A stretch of DNA of 64,000 bases from Microbotryum silenes-acaulis. Its lineage: Eukaryota > Basidiomycota > Microbotryomycetes > Microbotryales > Microbotryaceae. The notes beneath the pieces are model-generated. The model saw only the letters and a list, made by a program, of their open reading frames with translations, had not been told where the DNA came from and searched no databases. The DNA lies in NCBI GenBank assembly GCA_003665825.1, contig QPFY01000015.1:372001-436000 (forward strand), read 5' to 3'. This document shows, piece after piece, positions 11,841 to 23,800 of this stretch. The position numbers were made by a program, and so were the translations under genes. Numbering within the stretch: position 1 is the first letter of the stretch; every line of letters starts with the position of its first letter.

Positions 11841-13874
11841 GGCCTGGTCGTCGGGTTCGGTGACTTGCTGGTGGCTGCTTATGGCGTGATACGAGGTGTC
11901 CCTACGAGCAAACCCCAAGGCAAGATGTCGCGGCAGTTGCGAAGGCTGCACCACGTTGCGCTGAGGTGTGCGAGACACACCTCCTGAATCGAACAGACCG
12001 AACACGCCGTCGATCCTTACTAATCAGCGCGGGCTCACGAGCGTTGAAACGTGGGGGCGATATCTGACTGGTTCCCAACGTGGGGAATAAAAAATAGAGG
12101 CATGATGCCAAATGTAACACCTGTATTCTGTTCCACATGACTTCGCGTGATGCGACGAGTCTGAGCGTCATTAGGCGTCACAAAGCTGCAGCGATCCGAG
12201 ACAGTCTGAAACCTCGCGAAAGGGCCGGTGTTCGTTGGCAGCGCTGATACGCCGCCGGCTGAGCCGGGGCCGTCAGGCAACTTGTAGCGCCGACTTCGGC
12301 CTTGTGTCCACCAGTTTTGTAGAGCGACCAGGGAGTGTATTCAATCCGACTCGGGACGCTCTGAAATCCACGTACTCTACTGGTTCTGCGAGGAGAGAAT
12401 GGAGACTGGTGGCCGTCCGAGTTCGCCCGCCAGATCCTACGAAAAGCCGAATATCTACATCGAATTACCGGAAATAAATGACCTGAGTGAATCCCGCTGA
12501 TATAGACCAACTCTAGGCACAGTGTGTTCCTATGTACCAAGCATGATTCGCCCACGCTCGTCCCCGCACGTGACCGACTGAAAGACCTCGTAGTCGGACG
12601 TCGGGAGCTCTCCATCGCGGTATAAGTTGATGGCGCACGAGACGTCCTTCTTAGGCGCTTATGACGGTGGTGAGGTTAGCAAGAGAACATGGGCACCTCA
12701 GAGACCTGTCGGAGACCGGCAGCCTTCCGCTCGGCTTCGCGTTCTCGCTGAACTTCGGGTTGAACTCAGGAGCTCAGGGGTGGGACAGGTTCGGCCTGGA
12801 GGTTGTCGAACAGATAGTAGGAAAAGACTTTCGTTTCTGTCGCGCGAATCTAGAGTCAGAGACAGTGAGCAAATGTCAGGCACTCCTTTTCGAGGCGATC
12901 GCTACAATGACCGATCGTCAGGAGGAACTGGATCGCCGAGAATGGTCGTTCCCATGATGGCGAGGACGGTGGTGATGTGAATGATCTTAAGCATGGTGAT
13001 GTGGCGAAGGAACGAGCAACGTATGCGACCGCGAAGCAGTACTTGAAGAGAAGACCCGTCGTGGAGGAAGTCCGAGGAGAAGAGAGAGAGAGAGAGAGAG
13101 AGAGCCCCTTGACAAGTGGACGACGTGCATCTTCTCTTCTTGGAACGGAAAGGGGCTTCGTTGAACCGGGCCAGTGGTCAGGTAAAAGATGGGATTTGTA
13201 CCAATTTTGCCGACGCATTTCGGTCCAGTTTTAAAGACATCTATTTTACCTGTCGCGCAGCTGTGGTCTTGTCACTTGTCAGATACGGGATGAGCGTGGA
13301 AGCGCGTGCGCAGCACTTCCTTTTGGTGGTCACCGGTCACCGGCGGCGACTCACCCCGATGCCAAGGCATCGCCCAACGCGGGGGCGCGCCAAGTCGTGG
13401 ACTCCTCCGATAATGGGGCCGGGTATTTTAATTTCCTACGCTGTACAATGCCAAACGCCTGACCATGCGATTCTCCACTCGCTGTTCAGTCACTGAATGT
13501 ATAAACATACCGAAGTGCCGACTGGCAGGACCAATATCGTGTCTGTCAGGAAGTGTATTGCCATCGACGCGCGACGACTAGAGCAAGGTTTGCCAACGGT
13601 TTCATTTACCAACGACGCGCGACGCGCAACGCAACCTCGCCCGTCCTCCGATCACTTTGTAAACGCCTGCCTATTGAAAAGCTGATCGCGAGCGAGCTCG
13701 AGTCTTCTCGAAGCATTGCCAGCGCAAGGCGGAATCGAAGTTCCAGAAGTGTCGATTTCGGCGTGGGACGCGGTAGACCGCAATTCGTCAGATCACTTGC
13801 ACCTCAGTTCCCTCTCAGCTCCTTCCACTCGATCTGCCTCACGTTCCCCCGTTTCTCGCCCCATCCCCAACACG
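11841..13874. other. Two-kilobase intergenic region with a GA microsatellite
   Basis: Lies between the divergent starts of the membrane protein (-) and the chitinase (+). It contains a (GA)n run at about 13080-13103. Open frames in it are short, overlap each other and show no family motif. I see no supportable gene; promoters for both neighbours must lie here. Confidence 0.5.
13080..13103. repeat. (GA)n microsatellite
   Basis: Uninterrupted GA dinucleotide run in the intergenic region upstream of the chitinase. Confidence 0.9.
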
Positions 13875-15402
13875 ATGTTGGGTCTCCTCTTGGTGTACTA
13901 TGGCGTGTTGGTCGGCTCAGTCCTGGCTGGTCCAGGATTCTCCGGCAAGACCGAAGTGTCGGCTTACTTTGCTTCGTGAGTTACGAGGGGAGTCCGAGTC
14001 CCAAGGAACTCGATCGCGCCGTGAGACGAGTTCACGTCGCGATTGAACGATCAGCTGATGCATTACACCCTGCCTTCCCCAACCAACAGCTACAACATGT
14101 TACCCTCCGAAGTCCCCTATTCACGCTACACGCACCTCAACTACTTCGTCTTTGAAACTACGGCCTCGCCAACGAGTCTCAGTCGAGCCGGGATTAGTTC
14201 GTCGGTCGTGACCGATTTTGTGACGCGTGCCCACGCGGCCAAGATCAAGGTCTCGTATACGGTCGGTGGGTGGACGGGATCAAAGTGAGTTGTTTGATTG
14301 TATTTCAGGGGCTTCGAAAGTGTTCGGGACTTCCACGAGGGGCCTGGACGGGCATCCCGTAGTGCGAGTGTTAAATCACGTGATTGACCCATTCGAACCA
14401 TTCCTGACCTTCCCTCATCCGGCCAATCTTCGTTCGACGCGCTTGGCTCGCGGTACACTCCCTCCCCACCTCTCTCACTCGGCGGCTTGGCGGCGGGCCC
14501 TGTCTTCGGCACCACGCAGATACTTCTCCCAACACGCCTCCAACAGCCGTACTGTATTCGCGCAAACGCTTGTCAACACGATGAATCAATACGGCTTCGA
14601 CGGCATCGACCTTGACTGGGAATTCCCCGGCGGCGTCCAAGGGATCGGGGACAACCTGGTCCAAAAACGTGATTCCGACAATTTGCTCCGCCTGCTACAA
14701 ACGATCCGCAAATTGGCGCCTTCGGCTCGCATCTCCCTCGCTGTGCCTGCGACGGGGTTACAAGGGCCTAATGGTCCTTTGAACGATTTGACGAGTTGGC
14801 TCCCTTCGTTCGATTACCTGACCATCATGACGTACGATATTTTCGGCACGTGGGGTTCAACGACCGGACCGAATTCGCCGCTCAGTTCATCGTGCGCGCC
14901 AAGTGATATCCCCTATTCGATCGAATCCTCCGTGAAGCACTACAAGAGTCTCAAAGTCCCCGCGAACCGAATCCTCCTCGGGTTCCCATCCTATTCGTAC
15001 GCCTATACCGTGGACTACGGTCTACTCCCCAAAAAATGTCCCGACGGATCCACGTCCTACGCTTATCAACCCAAATCGACGACCACGACCTGCGGGAATT
15101 GGATCGGTACTCCCACACCAAATCAATACACCTATCGCGAATTAGGCGACCAAGGTTATCTCACACCTTTAGGAAGTTCAGGTTTCAATTTCTCCGTCGT
15201 CGATCGAGCGAGTCAAACGAGGGTGATTTATAATCCTTCGACTAAAGTGTTGGTCGAAACGGAGGATCCGACGACGGCGAGAGTGAAGGGGACTTGGATT
15301 AAGAATCAAGGTTTGGCGGGGGTCAACATGTTTGATTTGAAGGGGGATGATGCCAAGGCGAGTTTGATGACCGCTGTAAGGAGGGGATTGGGGTTGAGGT
15401 GA
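13875..15402 (+). CDS. Secreted GH18 chitinase
   Basis: Glycoside hydrolase family 18 endochitinase, probably secreted and used in cell-wall remodelling or chitin breakdown. Exons 13875..13975, 14090..14284, 14520..15402; 392 aa. Residues 1-18 (MLGLLLVYYGVLVGSVLA) form a signal peptide. The catalytic motif DxxDxDxE is seen as GFDGIDLDWEFPG, with the preceding strand VSYTVGGWTG and the later YLTIMTYDIFGTW that lines the active site. The C-terminal GVNMFDLKGDD matches the last barrel strand. No carbohydrate-binding module and no GPI signal are visible, so this is a single-domain enzyme. The second intron is unusually long for this window (235 nt). A strong call on family; substrate preference cannot be judged. 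Confidence 0.95.
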
Positions 15403-15788
15403 TGAGGCTCGTACGTGAATTGGAAGGACGTGCATACCCCCCCACCCACACTTGAGGGGTGATTTGTCTTTCTGTGACCTGCCAGTTAAGCAGACGTGCT
15501 GTACCCATTTATGAACTCGTGTAAGATCTTCTGCTGTCTCGTTTCAAAAGTTCGACGACACGACAGAGAGAGCTTCAAAATTTCACTAAACAAGAAGGGG
15601 GGATGGTCTCTGTGCACGCCTTCTCGCGACGAAAAGGAGGGTCCAACGCGTACAACAAAGCAAAGGATGGGAGGCTTTCAGGACTCTGGAATTGGGGGTC
15701 AGGGGAAAGAGCGATAGCGAGGACGCGGGGAAGAACCACGGGGGATCCAGAGTTGGCGGAGATGAGTGGTGGAGGTGGACTCGGATGA
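15403..15788. other. Convergent 3' region of chitinase and TFIIS
   Basis: Gap between the chitinase stop (+) and the TFIIS stop (-). No gene seen; expected to hold both 3' UTRs. Confidence 0.5.
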
Positions 15789-17685
15789 TTAGGAGAACTT
15801 CCATCGGCTGTGAACGAATAGAATCATGGAGTCAGTCAGCATGTTGTGCATCGGAATGAATCAACTTTGATGCGGCTCACTTGTTGCAGCTGTTCATAAC
15901 AACATCGAGGATACGGAGGGCAGGAAAGGGGGTCAGTCACGCGACATCAGGATCAGATCGCGCGGAGGGTGGGGCGGTCTGTCCAGGGTGTAAAGCTTAC
16001 TTGAGGCAGCTGTGGGTTCCGATGGAAGTATTAAAATTAGCATAGTATCTCGCTTCACCATAGCATAGTACCGACCGGAAGGCAAAACTCACGTCACGAA
16101 TGTAGTCATCGGTTCATCCGCACTCCGCGTTTGCATCTGCGCGAAGCGAAAAGATGAAGCGAAAGCACCTGCATCAGCTGAAAGAAGCCCCCCCTAATCC
16201 GATCTTCCAACTCCTAAAATCTCATTCCATCAACCTCCCGAAGACGCACCTGGTAGTACATGGTCCTCCGCTGCTTGCACTTGCCGCATTGGAACGCGTC
16301 CGTTTCGGCCTGTTGAGGGGCCGCGCCTTGGGCCTTGAAGAGGTTCTCTTCGGCTAACTTGCGGTTCAGCGCTTGTTGTTCCTCCGAGGCCATTTCCTGA
16401 GAACGGAACCTGATCTCGCATGAGCACCCACTCATCAACGTCGATTGCGCTCCAAGCTCGATACTTACAGCAGGGGACATGCCGTACAACCTCGTGACAG
16501 AGATCTCGCCCGAGACCACGTCCTCGCGCAACGAAGGGTTGTTCGCCGCCTTGAGGTTGAGGTACAATGACCGGATCTTTGCCCTGTACCCCGCCGAAGG
16601 CTCGTTGATGTGTACGTGTTGTTCCAACGCTTGCGCACGTTTACAAATCAGGTCCGTCGCTGTGGGGATCGTTGAGAAAGAAGGTCAGGTCCCTCTCGAT
16701 TTTCCCTAAGCCAATGTTTTGATAATACCTGACGTACGTGCATCCGAATCGAAGCTCATGGCATCGTAAATCATCTCGACGCACTTGTCCCTCGTCTTAT
16801 CGTTGAGGCTGTATTCATCGGAACCGAAGTCCAACCCATCGGTCGTATGGGTTCTCGGTGCGCCGTTGAGGGACTGTCTTCGTTTCGGTACGGAAGCGGA
16901 AGAGGTCTTGGAAGGGGAAGTAGTGGTAGTGGTGGTGGTGGTGGTGGTGGTGGGAGCTGCTGTGAGTTCTTCCTTGGGCGCTGTTGTGGAGGTGGGAGGA
17001 GGTCGCTTGGTCGTGCTCGTGGAGGTCTTGTGAATCGTTCCAGCGGGTGAAGCGGGTGCAGGGGAAGGCGAAGGCGCGTTCGAAGCTGATCGGTAAACCC
17101 GCAACACATGTCAGCTCAGCACCTGACCCCGTGGCAGAAGCTGTCCGCTCACCTGCACCCGAAACCGGCGGTTTACTCTTGGCTGCCCCCCCGGTCGACG
17201 ACGACGATGCAGCAACGCCAACGTCGTTCTTCCATTTCTTGACAATCTCACGGGCCAAATCGGCGACCGCTTTATTGGGGTTGGACTTGAGCTTGTTGAC
17301 GGTCACTCCGATCTTGGTTTCCTGTTGTGGGTCGTCGCGGGGCCGGAGGTAGACGAATGAGCGAGCGAGGTCTACTGAGCCCAGGTGCTATGCGTAGGCT
17401 GGGTACGTACCCGGATGAGTTCCTCGGTTGCGATGACTTGTTTCTTGAGCTGTTGTAGGATCGACGCGATCTCCTACACGCGCAGATTGCTCCCCGACAA
17501 CGTCGCACGAGCGTCGTGGGAGCGAGACGAGCATGAACGAGGGGTGGAGGCAGAGCAACAGGATCAGCATCCTGGCCAGTGATGCGCAGGAGAGGTACTG
17601 GAAGTACCTGTGGTTGATCCTTGGTGACTGCGGTGGAGAGTTGCTTCTTGAGGCTCACGACCAAGCTCGTAGGAGTCGACGTCAT
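15789..17685 (-). CDS. DST1: Transcription elongation factor TFIIS, with two 9-nt micro-exons
   Basis: TFIIS rescues arrested RNA polymerase II by stimulating transcript cleavage in the nucleus. Exons (minus): 17685..17608, 17473..17411, 17321..17153, 17085..16738, 16659..16469, 16396..16250, 16136..16093, 16009..16001, 15889..15881, 15807..15789. The N-terminal LW/TFIIS-N domain (SLKKQLSTAVTKDQ to REIVKKWKNDV) is followed by a Thr-rich linker encoded by a (GGT)n tract, the central domain (YDAMSFDSDAPTDLI to SGEISVTRLYGMSPA) and the zinc ribbon. The ribbon shows CGKC, the catalytic acidic hairpin RSADEPMT, and the second knuckle TCLNC followed by NNRWKFS. That knuckle is assembled from two successive 9-nt exons. 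The usual final Cys of WKFC is Ser here; it is not one of the four zinc ligands. Transcribed divergently from NC2-alpha. Confidence 0.93.
16921..16952. repeat. GGT-rich trinucleotide repeat in TFIIS linker
   Basis: Run of GGT/AGT trinucleotides; on the coding (minus) strand it encodes a poly-threonine stretch between the N-terminal and central domains of TFIIS. Confidence 0.85.
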
Positions 17686-18003
17686 GAGAGCAAACAGGCT
17701 CGCGTGGAAGGTGTAGAGCAGGAGAGCAGGAAGAGCCAGGGGTTGTTGAGCCGACTCGGTCTAGTTTTGGTGCGACGCCGTACGGAGGCGGGGGCTGGGG
17801 CTGGGACCGAGACTGAGGAGGACAGGAGATGAGACGTTCGAAGGAAAGGAGCCGAAACGTTCGATCACTCGTACACGTGCTCGGGCGAGACGGATGGCTT
17901 CCGTGGCCGAGATCCGCGCGACCGGGGTTTCCCTCCTGGCACTGCTGCTCCCACACGATCATCTGACACCCCCTTACCTCAGCGGTCAGCAGTCACGCCC
18001 ACC
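17686..18003. promoter_or_regulatory. Divergent promoter between TFIIS and NC2-alpha
   Basis: Only 318 bp separate the two outward-facing start codons, so both promoters must lie in or overlap this stretch. No clear TATA box was seen. This is inferred from gene orientation. Confidence 0.6.
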
Positions 18004-18711
18004 ATGGCCGACGCGGACCAGCCGACGACCAAACGCCCCAAACGCTCCAACGACGCCCGCTTCCCCGTCGCAAGTTGCACCCCTGCTCCTCCTTGATCGT
18101 TCAGGAAATGACCTCTTCCCCCTGACCACAGGCTCGCATCAAGCGCCTGATCCAAGCCGATGAAGAAGTCGGTAAAGTCGCACAAGCCACCCCCGTGCTT
18201 GTTTGTACGTTTCGCGCCGCTCCGTCCTTTGAACGTCTTGCTCACCCCGCGTGGGTTCTGGTTTCCCAGCCAAAGCGCTCGAGTTGTTCCTGCAACAACT
18301 CGTCCAAGCGCTTGTCCAGGATTCCCAAGCGCGCAACGTGCAAAAAATCTCGGCCCACACGCTGTACGCCAAAGCTCTGGGCGCACGTGACCTGGCCTTC
18401 CCTTCACAAGTCTAATGCTTCTCACCTCGCGGTCGCACAGTAAACGGGTGATCAACACCGTTCCTACATTTGACTTTCTTTCGGACTTGGTCCAACATGT
18501 CCCCGATCCGATTCAGGCCCAGGACGAAGCCTCCATCGTCGAGGGGGACCAGAAACCCCGAACGACCGCTGCTACTTCAGCCACGGCTACGGGATCCAGA
18601 TCGAGTGCGAGGGGACGGAAACCGGTGGCTAGACTGGCGGATTATGCAACGGAGGAAGGAAGTGCGGAGGAGGCTGGTGCCAAGGATGAGGATGATGAGT
18701 ATGACGCGTAA
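18004..18711 (+). CDS. BUR6: NC2-alpha (DRAP1/Bur6) histone-fold repressor subunit
   Basis: Alpha subunit of negative cofactor 2, which binds TBP with NC2-beta and modulates pol II initiation. Exons 18004..18069, 18132..18204, 18270..18363, 18441..18711; 167 aa. The histone fold reads RFPVARIKRLIQADEEVG, then KVAQATPVLVSKALELFLQ and KISAHTLKRVI, with FDFLSDLV closing it; the acidic C-terminal tail ends DEDDEYDA. The first intron is best read with a GC donor (GTC|GCAAGT, intron 18070..18131): this keeps one residue between FP and ARIK, as in remembered human (FPPARIK) and yeast (FPSARIK) proteins. A GT donor three bases earlier would delete that residue. A GTAAGT overlaps the stop codon, so a longer spliced tail cannot be fully excluded. 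Confidence 0.93.
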
Positions 18712-18944
18712 GTGGGGCAGGCGGACCGTCTGAACGGGGTTTGCGATGGGGGAGAAACAGGCTGTGGGGTTCCGTGTTTGTTGTGATTGGTATTCTTGCG
18801 TGTCATATCGAGTCGCATTCGAGAGTATCCGATTCCAAGCTGTCCGAGAACAGCTTTTGCGCCGACGCCGACGATGAAAACCATGCTTTTCTACCTCTGT
18901 CCCCCCATATCGACCGTCTGTTCTCTCTCTTGCGGCGATGTGGC

Positions 18945-20631
18945 ATGTCCGCCGCCCTTCCCCCAGTCTTCGAGTTCCTCACCAGGCTATCGACATGGCT
19001 TCACCCGAATCTCTTCATTCGACCGTCTGCCTCACCCGGTGACGTCCATGAAAGTGACGACGCAGCAGCAGGTGTCTCGATCTGGTCGACGGCCGCCATC
19101 GACGTCGGTCAAACAGGTTCGTCACCGCAGCCCACCTACTTCCCCTTCCCTTCCCCACCCCACCTAACCTTTCACCCCTAGTCGCTTGTATCCCCAAACG
19201 CTCCGTGCTCTCGCACCGCAGCTCGCAATTCCATCTCCCCGACTGGAACCGACCGCTGGACCTGTCCCCAACTCTCCGTCTCGTCCTCGTCGTTCTCTAC
19301 GAGCTGCACCTAGGTCCTCAATCAAACTGGTCCGAATACCTCGCATCGTTACCCTCTGCAACAGTCCCCGTAGGAGTCTTGTGGACCGGGAAAGCGAAAG
19401 TATGGGCTCGAGGAACCCAAGTCGACCGAGTCGTCCGTGGATTGGGATTGGAGCATGTACGTGTGGAGTACGACCACATTCAGTGGAGCAAATTTGCACT
19501 CGTCCTGAACGTCATCTCAACCCGCAGGAAGCGCTCCGACAGTTTTACGACGGGCTTCCGGAGAAAGTGCTCGGAGCGATCGGTAACCCCACAAGGGAAG
19601 CCTTCTTCCGAGCTTATTCGCTCGTCTCCTCCCGAGCCGTGAGTACTCGCAGACCCCCACCCCACTTTCACAAGCCTCAACACATCCCCCTTGAACAAAC
19701 CCGAATCACCTTTCCACAGTTCATGATTGATGCCTTTCACACCGTCGCCCTCGTCCCTTTGTTTGACCTCTTCAACCACTCCGATACACCGCACGTCCAT
19801 CCCGAAGCTGAGCATTGGGTCTGCTCGATTTGCGGTTCGTTCGGGTTTTGTCGGCATGACGATCAAGATGAGGGGGACGAACTGAGGGAGGAAGCACCAC
19901 TTTCTTCCCCGACCTCGCACCCCACCGAGAGCGAGGGCGACGAGACTTATGACCTCGTGACCGTCCTCCCCATCGACCCTGCCAACGGGGAGCAAGAAAT
20001 TTTCAACACCTACGGCGACCTGAGCAATGCTCAATTGGTCACGATGTACGGTTTTTTGATCGATGGGAATCAGTACGATAGGATCCATTTCGAAGTCAGC
20101 TTGAAGGACGAACAGAGGGGGGAATGGGAAGACATAATCTCGCTTTGGTCGGAACTCGGACTTGGGTACGAGGAGCAGTCCCACGAGCTCATTATACCCT
20201 TTCCTCCGACGACAAACTCGACGACCGGACCGGACCGTTCCACCAACGAAGAATTCTACATCGACGCCGAAGCCCGACTCTCCGTACCCCTTTGGCTAGC
20301 CCTCCTGATCCAGTCTGAGATACCCCTCCCCCGCTCATCGAGGAAGAAGCAAGAGGTCTTTCTTCAAAGTTTCTACGATTCCCTCTCAGCGACCACCTTT
20401 TCGCTCGGGCCATTAGCGAAGAGGAATTTGGTGGTTTTCAAGTCCCACGTCGAAATGATCGTGCGTCGGAAAGTCGAGGTCCAACATCGACCTGAATTGA
20501 CCAGTCGGGACTTGTTCGATTTGGCCGAGACTGATGGGTTGGAGGAAATGGAACGTTTGGCGATGAAGTCGCTGGCGCTCGAGAGGAGTTTGTTGGAGAC
20601 GCTGGTGGCGAAGCTTGCGGATTTGGTGTAG
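18945..20631 (+). CDS. SET-domain protein lysine methyltransferase (SETD6/Rkm4-like)
   Basis: Split SET-domain methyltransferase of the Rubisco-LSMT/SETD6/Rkm group that modifies non-histone proteins, often ribosomal ones. Exons 18945..19116, 19182..19456, 19528..19638, 19720..20631; 489 aa. SET parts: GVSIWSTAAIDVGQTVACIP at the start, the i-SET region with EALRQFYDGLPEKV, then LVPLFDLFNHSD, and the catalytic block EIFNTYGDLSNAQLVTMYGF. The C-terminal helical region after about 20200 matches a substrate-binding domain in length. Between the SET halves, right after FNHSD, lies WVCSICGSFGFCRHD, a small Cys/His cluster of the kind that could bind zinc. The substrate cannot be told from sequence; the SETD6/Rkm4 likeness rests mainly on the NTYG and MYGF motifs. 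Confidence 0.82.
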
Positions 20632-20803
20632 ATGGTCTTAGGATAGAGCAAGAGTTTTGGGGGACATTTGTATGGTATCGACAGGGACACTAGGACCTGC
20701 ATTGCAACGCATCATTTCATTGACCCTTCTCCTGTTCACATTCCTTCTTTCCAAGAGGACTCTCCCTCCTTTCAATTCTTCAATCAACCGATCGCATCTT
20801 TGA

Positions 20804-23800
20804 TCAAAGCTCGTCATGCGCCGTCGTGACCGGTTCGCCCGCGCCATCAACCACGGTCTGTTCTTCGTCAACTGCATCGTTTCCTCCTCCCATCATAGCG
20901 GCTGCGGCATCAGCAGCTTTCTTGGCCGCGAGTTCGGCCTTGACCTCTGCAGAAAGAAGGGTAACAAGGCCTCAGTCACCTCATCGATCCAGCCCGTCGC
21001 CCCCACCTTGAAGAAGAAGAAACTCACTAGCCCAATCCTGGAACTCCCCCTTGGGTTTCCCCCCTTCCGTCCCAGCGGTCCCCGGTTCCTCAAACTTGAC
21101 CGGACCATGCTCGACCTCCGGCGCGGGTTTCACCTCCACCTCCACCTTGGCCTCTTGCGCCACTCCAAGCGACCTCCTCAAGATGATCTCGATCTGTTCG
21201 AAATAGACGTTCGGGTCCGGGACCGTGAAGCCCGATTTAACCAAGGCGGTCAACCAAAGCACCTGCAAGCTCTCCTTCAATCCATCATCTCCACCTTCCG
21301 CCTCCTCATTATGCGCCTCGACTTTCGTCAACAAAGCTTCGATCAGCGGATGTTTCGGGTTGATCTCGAACGTTTTCTTTTGCATCTTTGCAAAGGCCGT
21401 CATGAAGTTTTCACCGGTGCCCTGGTTTTGGGAAGCGATCAAGCGTTCCATGTTGCCGGAATAACCTTGTTTACCTGCGACGACGAGGCAGGGGGAGGTC
21501 GTGAGACGGGTGGAGATGACGACTATCCAACCACGAAATTAAAACGAGGTGGAGTTAGCTCGTTGAGACTGAAGGGACATGGTCTATGTGGGCGCGAGCT
21601 CACCCTTCTCGACCGAGTCGGCCAACGTCTTCTCGATGTACTTGGCCAGCGGCTCGAACTGAGTCTTGTACGACTCTTCCTCCTCCTTGGCGTCCTCGTC
21701 CTCATCTGTCAACAATGATCACGCACCCAAGGAAACAACCAGAAAAGACCATCAGTACCACACCAGAACTTTCCCTTCGTCCCTCTTTCTTGTTCTGTGA
21801 TCTGACGCTGACCTTCGTCACCGAATTTGAGGCCTTCTTTAGCGACGTCTTGGAACTTGAGGCCTTCGACCGTAGGGAGCGTCGAGACGAGCTGTACGGA
21901 CAAGGTGCTCGGTCCCATGTGAACAAAGCGGTTGGAACGAAGCCCACAGGAAACTGTGACGTACCATCTCATCCATGGGGTCGGTCATGTAGAGGACCTC
22001 GTAACCCCTAGCCAAGATACGTTCCACGAAAGGCGATTTCGCCAACTGTAATTGAATCAGACCCACTCATCAGTTTACTCAGAAGGAAAATGCACCTCCA
22101 CAACACGCAACTCACATCCGAAGTCTTTGCCCCCGCCGCAGCAATGAAGAACAACTGATTCTGGCCCTTCCTCCTCCTCGTGACGACATCATGCAAACTC
22201 GTAACGTTGTCCGAGGCAGACGAATGGAACCTCAACAACTTGACCAACCGATCGCGGTTCTTGAGGTCCTCGACCACACCGACTTTCAGGGCCGTTCCGG
22301 CTTTTTCGATCAAGGCGTTGTACTTCTCCGGGTCCTTCTCCGCTAGGGAGGCGAAGGTGTCGAGGATACGTTTGATCAGATTGGCTTTGATCTGATGGAT
22401 CACGCGCGTCTTTTGTAACGAGTCACGACCGACGTTGAGAGGGAGGTCATCGACATCGATGAAAACCTTGACCCAGTTGAGGTGACGGGGTAGGTAATCC
22501 TTGCCCAAATCGTTGGTGATAAAGACCCGACGCACGAACAACTTGAGCGATTCGAGCGATACGTAATCCTTGGAATAGAAATCGTTCGGCAACGAAGGGG
22601 GGATGAAGAAGAGCGCTCTGAAAGAAGTCGGTCCGGCATCTCCCTTGAAGTGGGACCAAGCGAGGGGTTCTTCACTCGATTTGGAGGCGACTTTGAAGAA
22701 TTCCTCGTATTCGGTTTTGGTCACTTCTTTAGGGTCACGCATCCAGAGCGGGGCTCGGTCGTTGATCAATTGCCATTCGGTCGTCGTCACTTCTTTGGTC
22801 TTGGGTTCCTTGGGCTTGTCGTCGACGTCCTCGACCTTGACTTCGGAATCGTCGTCCGTCTTGGGCTCAGCTTCGTCCTCTGCTTCGGTATAAGTCGTCG
22901 TCGTTTCGGTCCAGAGGTAAATGGGCGAAGCGCCATACTCTGCATGCTTCGAGATCAAGCTCTTGAGCTTCTCGTGCTCGAGGTACTCCTTCGCATCCTC
23001 CTTGAGATGAAGGGTGATTTCCGTTCCTCGACCGAGCGTCGTGCCTCGAGGGTCCTCGGCGATACGGAACCCTTGCGCATCGGCGTTGCTTTCAAAGACG
23101 TATTGCTTGGGCGAGTCGTTGCTCTTGGAAGCGACAGTCACGCGGTCGGCGACCAGGAAGGAAGAGTAGAAGCCGAGTCCGAATCTGAGTTTACACAAAA
23201 ATCGTGTGAGGTCGAAGGCTAGCCAAAAAGGAAATAGGTGGAAGAGAAGACTGACTGTCCGATCAAGTTGGCCCCGTCGCCTTTATCGAGTTTGGCCAAG
23301 AACTCGGAAGTACCCGATCTCGCGATCGTACCCAAATTCTCCGCCAGCTGTTCTTGCGTCATACCCAAGCCGGAATCTGCAAAAGAAGGTTGAACCGACG
23401 GATGAGCGATCGCGCGCTGTCTTGTCGAGGTCGTCAAAACTGACCTCGAATAATAATACGTCGGCCCGGGACGTCGGTGATGACGCTGACGTTCAACTGA
23501 GGTGCGGGTTCCAAGATGGCCGGGTCGGTCAAAGACAACAGGCGGGTCTTTTCCAAGGCGTCGTTGGCGTTGGACACTGCGAGACGAGTCGAGGGAGGAG
23601 AGGTCAGTTTATCGTCCAGTCGAGCAAGTGCAGCCGGTGTGGGGACCTACATAGTTCTCGGACCCAGACGTCCCTCGATTCATAAACTGTGCGATGCGAG
23701 AGATGGGAAAAGAACACGTGGCCGTCAGTACACCCGTGCTCGAGCCTCTTGACACCGTTCTTCGTCGGACGATCATGACGTGGCCAGCAGGACCAGACCG

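Noticed and set aside
12178..13218. Several short open frames upstream of the chitinase
   Set aside because: Overlap on both strands, cross a GA microsatellite and lack motifs.
20816..21718. 300-codon + strand open frame
   Set aside because: Lies opposite the C-terminal exons of the ER HSP90, whose motifs are unambiguous; a shadow frame.
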